Assembly: GCF_019399895.1 (NCBI RefSeq)
Contig: NC_091873.1
Location: forward strand, 4,267,501 to 4,331,500
Length of the DNA stretch: 64,000 nt
Source: Cardiocondyla obscurior
Lineage: Eukaryota > Arthropoda > Insecta > Hymenoptera > Formicidae
Reading direction: 5' to 3'
Numbering within the stretch: position 1 is the first letter of the stretch; every line of letters starts with the position of its first letter. This document shows, one piece after another, positions 56,901-64,000 of the stretch. The notes below the pieces were generated by a model. That model was not told the DNA's origin and did not search any database. It saw only the letters and a program-made list of their open reading frames with translations. The translations under genes and the position numbers were made by a program.

Positions 56901-57755
56901 TAAAAAATTGGGCATTTGTTACATGTTTACGCGTGAATGATCACGCGCGGAGCACGCGGAGTGTAGAAATGCCGGTTCCGAAGAACGCTGGCTGTCGTCG
57001 TGAAAAAGAAGGACCGGAGTTACAATAGTCGGACACGAAAGGAATAATTATGCAGCACTTGATTCAAAGTTGAAAGTGACGGTTTTATTTAACGTAAAAC
57101 AGATACGATATCAGAGTTATACCATGAATAGTGGTATTACTGATCACGTGATCGAAAAAACGTACGGATATCTTGAGCTCCGGCAAAATGCAACCCCGCG
57201 TCGCGACGGACAATCTTGGGGAACGTGCAATCTTTGCACGTCCGTTCGGAACGGATATCTTGAGCGTGAACTTCGAAGCGGATTACGGGTTGCCCGGGTT
57301 GCCCGGAGAGCACGCGAAGCGCGGTCGATCACGTGATATTCACGCACATCAAAGATTGTAGAGATTACAATGGCGATGAGTGCACGCAAAATTGCACAGA
57401 GATACCATGAACGGTATGGTGAAACCGACAAAACACACTTCCGATTACTGAAAAATCGGACAAGAATAACTTTCTTGCGAAGCAGGGAGTGAACGAACTC
57501 CGACGGAGTAAATGATACGAGCGCACGTGCGGTTCCTTTGAATATCGAGCGATCACTAAAGACTATCGAACGGATCGCGGTTAGCAACAAGCGATCCAAA
57601 AAAGCGCGAACCGAGCGGGAACGATCATATGTTCGTACAGAGTCGCCGTCGATCATTAACTATTCACGTGTCCACGAAATGTAACACGCTTACCGGGTCG
57701 CACGAAGAATATAGACGGAATTCCATGAAGATTCGCAAACATTACAAAAAAACGC
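56901..57755. other. Unassigned block with CACGTGA palindromes
   Basis: Moderate GC. TGATCACGTGATCG (57140 region) and GATCACGTGATATTC (57330 region) recur. Several ORFs, no domain. Confidence 0.35.
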
Positions 57756-58080
57756 TACCTGTGTTTTAATTGAATAATTGTCTGTCGTTTGACACTACTT
57801 TTTGTCATCTTTCGGGCAGCATACGGATACCGCGTCGGAAGAATTCTTCACTTTTTGAGTTTATCCACGAATCAATTTAATTTTTCGTATTTTTATATGA
57901 TGTGAAGTGCTGTGTAGACAAGCCATACGCCATCGATCGAAACAAATGGAAATCAGATAAAGCAATGATTAATATGGCGGGTGGGGTAAAACTTCCCAAT
58001 TAAGTGTTTATAGATAAGCCTTGACAGGCGCCGCAACATGTGGACGAGCATTATCGTGCAAAAGAATAATTTTGTCGTGT
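57756..58080 (-). pseudogene. mariner transposase, C-terminal part
   Basis: Minus-strand frame with ILLHDNARPHVAAPVKAYL (second catalytic Asp), LNWEVLPHPPY, then a frameshift and DFHLFRSMAYGL, EEFFRRGIRMLPERWQKVV. It matches the C-terminal part of mellifera-type mariner transposases. Stops and a gap between PPY and SDFHLF remove the third Asp context. Confidence 0.8.
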
Positions 58081-58592
58081 GTGTGAAAAGACGGTTTCAA
58101 TATGCTAAGTCTATATTTAATTCTGTTTTGTACAAAAAGTGTTTGGAAACGCGCGACAATATCGCAAAAACTCACACGTGCCGCACGCGATCTATTCCAG
58201 ACACCTGCTTTACAATGCTCGATGCGTTAAATAATAGACAGACCGAAAAACTGAAAACGGGGAATCCGCACGCTACTTTAGAATCGACTGTGCGGCACGA
58301 AAAAACGCCGCTCCTTTTATACCGCGAAACGTTCTCGCATTTTCTGGAATATGCCGGCACCAGAAATACGTCACGATGGAACGATCTCGATCGTTCCAGA
58401 CCAATTTTTACCGGCATAACAAAGGAAATATAAATTAATTTAAGGTGACTCGATGTACATAGCGTCGCGCTGAAAATATTGGTGCCGCGAGTTAGCGACG
58501 AAGCCAGCTGTTCGGCACGCGAGCGCGGCGTGATCAACACGGCACCGGCTCGCTACGTCGTGACAGCGAAAATATTCCCTTTTTCCCAAACA
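58081..58592. mobile_element. 512-bp insertion in mariner
   Basis: TCGTGT occurs at 58075-58080 and 58593-58598. The mariner frame reads into each side (KHD / HDKIILL). The insert has a 122-codon minus frame without a domain. Confidence 0.55.
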
Positions 58593-58861
58593 TCGTGTTT
58601 GAAGTAATAATGGGTGCGCTTTGCCTTCAGTGCTCGACTCAATCTCATTAATTGCGTTCGATAGACAGACCCAGTAATAGTTTCATTCGGTTTAAGCAAC
58701 TCGTAATATACCACACCAACCTGATTTCACCAAATACACAATAAAAGTTTTTAACCATGAATATTTGGCTTAGCTGTAGATGTTGAAGCATGACCAAGTG
58801 GTCTCCATGATTTCATCCTCTTTGGATTATCGTAGTAGATCCATTTTTCATCACCAGTGAC
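58593..58861 (-). pseudogene. mariner transposase, middle part
   Basis: Minus-strand frame VTGDEKWIYYDNPKRMKSW with the first catalytic Asp, GHASTSTAKPNIHG and ELLKPNETITGSVYRTQLMR, then ALKAKRTHYYFKHD. It is typical of mellifera-type mariners. It begins exactly where the LINE tail ends, so the LINE broke the gene upstream of this point. Confidence 0.8.
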
Positions 58862-58881
58862 TAGTAGTAGTAGTAGTAGTA
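58862..58881. repeat. (TAG)n tail of LINE
   Basis: About six TAG units (minus strand CTA) at the 3' end of the LINE, at the junction with mariner. Confidence 0.8.
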
Positions 58882-60800
58882 ATATATTAGTGGGTGTGAC
58901 TGCGAGAGTCCCTTTTGGCTACCTAGATTCTTTGGATCTTCTGTGACTCCCCACTGTTTTACCGAGGGTGTGTTTTTGTTTTCAACCCAGCATAATCTGC
59001 CAGGCTTATCAAACTGTTCACCCTTGCTTCTTTAAGCTGTTCCGGGTCCGTGAACATTTTTCCCCAGGACAGGTATCTTTTTAACGCTAGTACTGGACAG
59101 CGACACAGAATGTGTAAGCTGTTCTCGTTTTCTTCCTCGTCTTGTTAGCATTTGCTATGCTTTACTATGCCAAGGTTATGCAGATGTGCCCTGAGAGTTC
59201 CGTGTCCTGTTAATAGACCGATTCCTGCTCTCAGTTTTTGTTTGCTTATTGCCAGGAGTTCTTTTGTTTTTTCTGGTTTGAGTTGTTCCATCAGGAGCTT
59301 TGCTTGCCGGCATCCCAGTTCGTTTTTCCACATCTCCCGGTGCCTTTTCTCAAGCAATCCCCTGAAAATTCTTTTTTCCATGACAAGGGGGACGTACACC
59401 TTCCGCCCTGCAGATTCCATTAAAGTTCCGTCCTTGGCAAGACCGTCAGCCACCTCATTGCCATGTGTGCCCTGGTGTCCAGGAATCCACACCAGGGTGA
59501 CTTTGTTTGTCTCCCCCAGCTTGCTTATTGCCCTCATGCAGCTCCAGACCGTCATTGATTCCGTGCTTTGTTTTACTAGGGCATTAATCGCTGCTCTGCT
59601 ATCAGAGCAGATGTATATTCTTTTGCTGTTTATTTGGTCAGCAATCTGTATTCGCGCACACTCGGCGATTGCTGTTACCTCGGCTTGAAAAACCGTGGCG
59701 TACTCTCCAAGAGGCAGACTAGATTTATGTTTCCTCGTGGGTCCATAAATTCCTGCCCCATGGCGGTTATCCTTTCCTAAGCCGTCTGTAAACCATACAT
59801 CAGGTCCCAGTCCGTTTAGGAAGTCTGCTTTCCTCCATTGTTCCCTGGAAGATATGAATACCTCTACGGTTCTCCCTTCCTCGTATTTCCTTAGGATTCT
59901 GTCTTGTTTATTCGTGAAAGTTGGGCTGTCAAGAAACCGAGCGCCGTATGGTCAATTTCAGTGTCTCTCCACTCCCCCGATAGTGTAATTTATATGTTGT
60001 TTGTCTGGTGTTGTAAATGATTAGTTGGTTTAGAGGGTAAATACACAGCGTTACTTGTAGTGCCGCCGTGGATGTCGTTTTTTGAGTCTTCACTGCAGCC
60101 TTCGGGTTACTTCTTTGTATGCTCTTTAGTAGGTTCTTCGTCGCCACCTTTCCCACTCTGGGCCATCATATCACTGCTACATATGTTAGCCTGGGTAATA
60201 GCATGGCCTTGTACAGCCATAGTGCCACTTTCGGCTTCAGGCCCCAGGATATTCCTAATGCTCTTCTACAGACCCAGAAAGTCGTGTAGAACTTCTTTCT
60301 CTTATCCTTTAGATGGAGTTTTCAGTTTAGCTTCGTATCCAGTAAAACCCCTAGGTATTCCACTGAAGTTACGTAGTTAAGTTTATTTCCTCACAGTTTT
60401 AGAGGCCAGATGGGTTTCGGTTTGTATTTTCTGGTGAATATTATGGCTGAGGTCTCCTCGGGATTAACCGTCAGTCCGTTAGCCTGTGACCAGTTTTGCG
60501 TGATCTTGAGTGCTCTGTCTATGAGCTCTCCAAAGATTGGTAGAAATTTCCTCCTTGCTATTATGGCTATGTCGTCTGCATAGCCGTGGATGAAACTCCC
60601 GCTGTTTCCAGTTTGGTTAGCAGCTCATTTACCACAATGCTCCACAGCAGTGGAGGAAGCACTCCTCCCTGTGAGCATCCTTTTGTGGGTGTTCTTTGGA
60701 TTGAGACTTCCCCAAGCTCGACGTTTAGCCTCTTGTTCGCGAGCATACTTCGGGTCCAGTCAATCAGTGTCTCTGATATACCATGCCCAGTAAGAAACAA
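58882..60800 (-). pseudogene. Jockey/I/R1-like LINE, 5' truncated
   Basis: Minus strand. 60800-60567 is an RT fragment with RTPTKGCSQGGVLPPLLW (upstream of the catalytic motif, which is in a shifted frame near 60575). The RNase H domain at 59555-59145 has LVWIPGHQGTHGNEVADGLA, then a Cys/His tail (GHGTLRAHLHNLG). Broken frames lie between. The 3' end is the triplet tail at 58862. The endonuclease and the 5' part of RT are missing. Confidence 0.8.
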
Positions 60801-61544
60801 ATTCTCGAAATAATATCAAATTGATATCAATTTTATCAGAATGCATCAAAACCATATTTTTTGAAAAACATCGACGGAAATTACAATTTTGACTTCTTTT
60901 CCAGATAGTCAAAAACTTATTAAAATATTTATTTACAATTATTTTTATAAAAAATAATTGTAATAAATGTATTTAGAATTAAAATATTTGTTTAAAAATA
61001 AAGTATTAATGTTAGAAAAATTGGATAAATAATTTTTGCAGCAATAAATAATAAGTTATTATATTAATGTAAAATCGATATTTAATGACATCAATTCTGA
61101 TGTAGTTTTAATCATGTAAATTTGCCATAAATTTGGCACATAACCTCCAAAACGGTTTCGCGACTTCATTATTTTTGTATTTAATGATATAGTGATTTGT
61201 GCTAAGTTAATGAGTGAAGTAATAAGTAAGTAAATTTAGATCTTTCCAAATCGTGGTAATCTTTTATATTTTTTTAAAACGCAATAAATATTAATTGAAA
61301 ATTATATATACTGATTCTTTTAAAATAATTATTTCCACAAATTTTCTAACATATATAAATATTTTATAATAATATTACTTTATAGGTTATGTCAGATGAG
61401 ATACATATTTTAATTTAAAGAGAAAAAAGGGATAAAATTCGTTGAGCATTAGCATTCTTAATTTCATTTTAATTGACAGATTTCGGGAAGTTGTTTCAGA
61501 TTTTATTAATTTTTTTAAAATTTATACCTAATATATTGTACTTG
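60801..61544. other. AT-rich spacer
   Basis: No gene. Palindromic ATATCAAATTGATATCAATT (60811-60830 region) is the only notable pattern. Confidence 0.4.
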
Positions 61545-61750
61545 CACTCTGTATTGAATGTACTCTGACATAATATATTGCAAAGAATGTATGAAACGTG
61601 TCGCTAACAAAATACAAATGTTTGTTTAAAATAGTTACACACTTTTTACACTAACATTTGTATTTTGTAGCAACACGTTTCATACATGCATTCTCTGCAA
61701 CATATTACATCTGCAGCGTACATTCAATGCAGCGTTTCTTTGACACATAT
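61545..61750. mobile_element. About 200-bp foldback element
   Basis: The arms (about 61545-61630 and 61655-61745) pair via GAATGTATGAAACGTGT, ACAAAATACAAATGTT and ATTGAATGTAC. It lacks the CAGGGTG ends of the other hairpins, so it is a different family. Confidence 0.65.
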
Positions 61751-61910
61751 TAGTAAATAATTTTCTAATTTTATTATTAACTGTGTACCGTCATGCAATT
61801 TATTGGTTAAAACTTTAATTAAAATTGTATTTTTCTTTACAGCGACTTATCATTGGAATTCTTCTTTGGAGCTTATGTTCATCAACATATTGCTGATGTT
61901 ATCTTGTATA

Positions 61911-62404
61911 CAGGGTGTCCCATACCTCATGACCCACCCGGGAGATATGGGTAGTTCTAATTATTTTGAACAAAAAAGTCCTATACCATTTTTTAATTTG
62001 AGCGTTTATTTACGAGAAATCAACGTTTGAAAATTTATTATATCTGACCGAGAGCGAGACGATGCGACGACGCGCGAGCAAGCGGTGCGGCGATACGCGA
62101 GGCGTGGTTAAAGACATCATACGAGCGAGACGATGCGACGACGCGCGAGTGACACGATGCGATTGTAGTTAAATTCGCTCGCACGTCTTCGCATCGTGTC
62201 ACTCGCGCGTCGTCGCATCGTCAAGCTCGTATGATGTCTTTAACCACGCCTCGCGTATCGCCGCACCGCTCGCTCGCGCGTCGTCGCATCGTCTCGCTCT
62301 CGGTCAGATATAATAAATTTTCAAACGTTGATTTCTCGTAAATAAACGCTCAAATTAAAAAATGGTATAGGACTCGATTTCTACCAGGTGGGTCGGACAC
62401 CATA
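61911..62404. mobile_element. Hairpin element (CAGGGTGTCCCATACC type)
   Basis: Starts CAGGGTGTCCCATACC after TA. The right end is degenerate (GGTCGGACACCATA). The arms include CGAGACGATGCGACGACGCG. No ORF. Confidence 0.75.
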
Positions 62405-62422
62405 TATTGTGTATATTGTATA

Positions 62423-62785
62423 CAGGGTGTATTATTCCATATTGACAAACTGTCAGAGTTAGATAGGTCTTGTGGATACAAATTAATAAGTCCTGTGCCG
62501 TTTTGCAAAATTCTCAATAGTTATTGAGAAAAAAATTAATTTGTCTAGCGCAAGAGCGACAAGGAAGCTACGCGTGAGTGAGCGCGACAGGCGACGGCAC
62601 CATTTTTAGCTACTCGCCTGTCGCGCTCACTCATGCGTAGCTTCCTTGTCGCTCTTGCGCTAGACAAATTAATTTTTTTCTCAATAACTATTGAGAATTT
62701 TGCAAAACGGCACAGGACTTATTAACTTGTATCCACGAGACCTATCTAACTCTGACAGTTTGTCAATATGGAATGATACACCCTG
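62423..62785. mobile_element. Hairpin element (CAGGGTGTATTATTCC type)
   Basis: Ends CAGGGTGTATTATTCC and GGAATGATACACCCTG with TA flanks. Its inner arms match those of 1052-1390 (GAGCGACAAGGAAGCTACGCG). 363 bp. Confidence 0.85.
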
Positions 62786-62789
62786 TATA

Positions 62790-63318
62790 CAGGGTGTCCC
62801 AGACCAACGTCACTTTTTTTTAATGGTAGGTAGAACTCGTCGAAATAAGACGAAAAATCCTATATCATTTTTCAAAATTTGCAACCGTTAACGAGATATC
62901 AATTAAAATGTAAACGTGTGCGAGCGACAAGAAAGCGCAGACTGAGCGAGCGCGCAATAGACGGCGGCGAGTATCGCTTAAAGAGAATGGGCGGAACTAG
63001 CGCGTAGCGAGCGAGACAAGGAGACAACGCGCGAGCGAGACGATGCGACGACACGCGAGCAAAATAAAGCGACAACGCGCGTTGTCTCTTTGTCTCGCTC
63101 GCTACGCGCTAGTTCCGCCTATTCTCTTTAAGCGATACTCGTCGCCGTCTATCGCGCGCTTGCTCAGTCTGCGCTTTCTTGTCGCTCGCACACGTTTACA
63201 TTTTAATTGATATTTCGTTAACGGTTGTGAATTTTCAAAAATGATATAAGACTTTACGTCTTATTTCGACGAGTTTCACCTACCATTAAAAAAAGTGACG
63301 TTGGTCTGGGACACCCTG
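62790..63318. mobile_element. Hairpin element (CAGGGTGTCCCAGACC type)
   Basis: 529 bp, near copy of 33778-34310. It abuts the previous element with only TATA between (62786-62789), giving the palindrome CACCCTGTATACAGGGTG. Confidence 0.88.
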
Positions 63319-63365
63319 TATATTAAAAATTGGACTTCTTGATAATTTGGAATTATTTTTAAAAA

Positions 63366-64000
63366 ATGGCTGACGACAGACCTGTGAGTCTAAATTATAA
63401 AATTATTATAACAGTTGGAGAACACAAAGGTAATGTTTTTTTTAACATTAAATTTAAACAAATAAATTTTTAATAAGTTTTTATTTTTAATTACTGTTAT
63501 AATCACCTTTATTACACATGTAAAAAAATTGCATGTCTCATTCAAAGTAATAGGTTAAATAAAACTGAAAAACTGTTATTACTAACTCTACATTTTATTT
63601 TGTATTTCAAGATCAATGAGCAATTACTAAAGCGATCTATAAATCGTAAAATAAAAACAGTAGTAGCAAGACAATCCCATTTACAAAAATTAACATGTAT
63701 AGTAAATAAAAGATACAAAAATGTAAGCGATAGTGACAGTACTGACAATGACGTTGAAAATGAAGTCGGTATGCTACAGCATGAACCGAAAAATACATCT
63801 GAAAGTGTTGTTACTAATAACAGCATTACTAGTGACGATGGTGGTAATGCAATTACCAATATACTTGTAAATGAAGAAGTAAATGAAAGTGAAATGGAAA
63901 CTGATAATAGCGGTAGTAATGATGATGGAGGTAGTAGTGATGATGATTATGATTCGACATCTACTCAAAGTAATATTGAAATTGACGAGGAAAGAGATGC
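63366..64000 (+). CDS. Start of an acidic protein gene, partial
   Basis: ATG at 63366 begins MADDRP, then a good donor (GTGAGT at 63384). An acceptor TTGTATTTCAAG ends at 63611, phase 0, and opens INEQLLKRSINRKIKTVVAR. A long Asp/Ser/Asn-rich acidic stretch follows to the window edge. A basic then acidic layout recalls N-termini of some insect transposase-derived proteins, but no domain is visible. It could be a host gene or a transposon gene. Confidence 0.45.

Noticed and set aside
60567..60813. + strand ORFs opposite the LINE RT
   Set aside because: Shadows of the minus-strand RT frame.

Overview
The window looks like a repeat-rich insect chromosome, probably Hymenoptera and most likely an ant. 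This rests on a methuselah-type receptor gene with AT-rich GT-AG introns, BEL/Pao, Ty3/gypsy and errantivirus-like retroelements, mariner, Tc1-like, pogo/Tigger and P-type DNA transposons, and many long hairpin elements whose ends read CAGGGTGTCCC. There are no operons, ribosome-binding sites, CRISPR arrays, or rRNA or tRNA genes that I can see. The species call is inference; only the insect transposon and receptor content is read directly.

Only two loci look like host genes. A methuselah-like GPCR lies on the + strand, with exons at 8585-8763, 8907-9072 and 55810-56125. The splice phases match and the three exons read through TM5 to TM7 and the C-terminal tail. The intron between the last two is about 46.7 kb, so most of the window is intron of this gene and holds nearly all the transposons below. 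A second gene may begin at 63366 and run off the right edge.

Region by region: 1-1390 is an LTR-like repeat against a hairpin element. 1600-4985 is a minus-strand gag remnant with a SAP-like segment, its 5' leader intron and its promoter, broken by a 758-bp insertion. 5025-7179 is a head-to-head + strand unit with a related promoter and leader intron; splicing assembles the ATG of a 271-residue Pro/Ser-rich protein. 10431-24237 is a pile of minus-strand gypsy/errantivirus fragments (env-bearing 3' part, a second gypsy element with one LTR, and a 5' part with a different LTR). 24238-27900 holds GC-rich tandem repeats and a BEL/Pao gag with LTR and primer-binding site. 27921-38054 holds P-type transposase and THAP remnants in opposing orientations, a Tc1/mariner-like pseudogene and a GC-rich 2.9-kb insertion. 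38593-42203 holds a third LTR-like copy, a Myb/SANT-like transposon protein gene and a solo LTR with a TAAC duplication. 42489-46211 is a whole pogo/Tigger element carrying a 1.08-kb insertion. 46930-53817 is a complete, very young BEL/Pao element with 664-bp LTRs differing at about 3 sites. 53920-55173 is the second copy of the first repeat. 56700-60800 is a mariner broken by two insertions, one of them a LINE. 61545-63318 is a run of four foldback elements.

The retroelement coding regions are nearly all broken. The exceptions are the BEL/Pao element at 46930-53817, whose frame is open except for two stop codons, and the 271-residue ORF. Nested insertions, target duplications and junctions give a partial insertion order.
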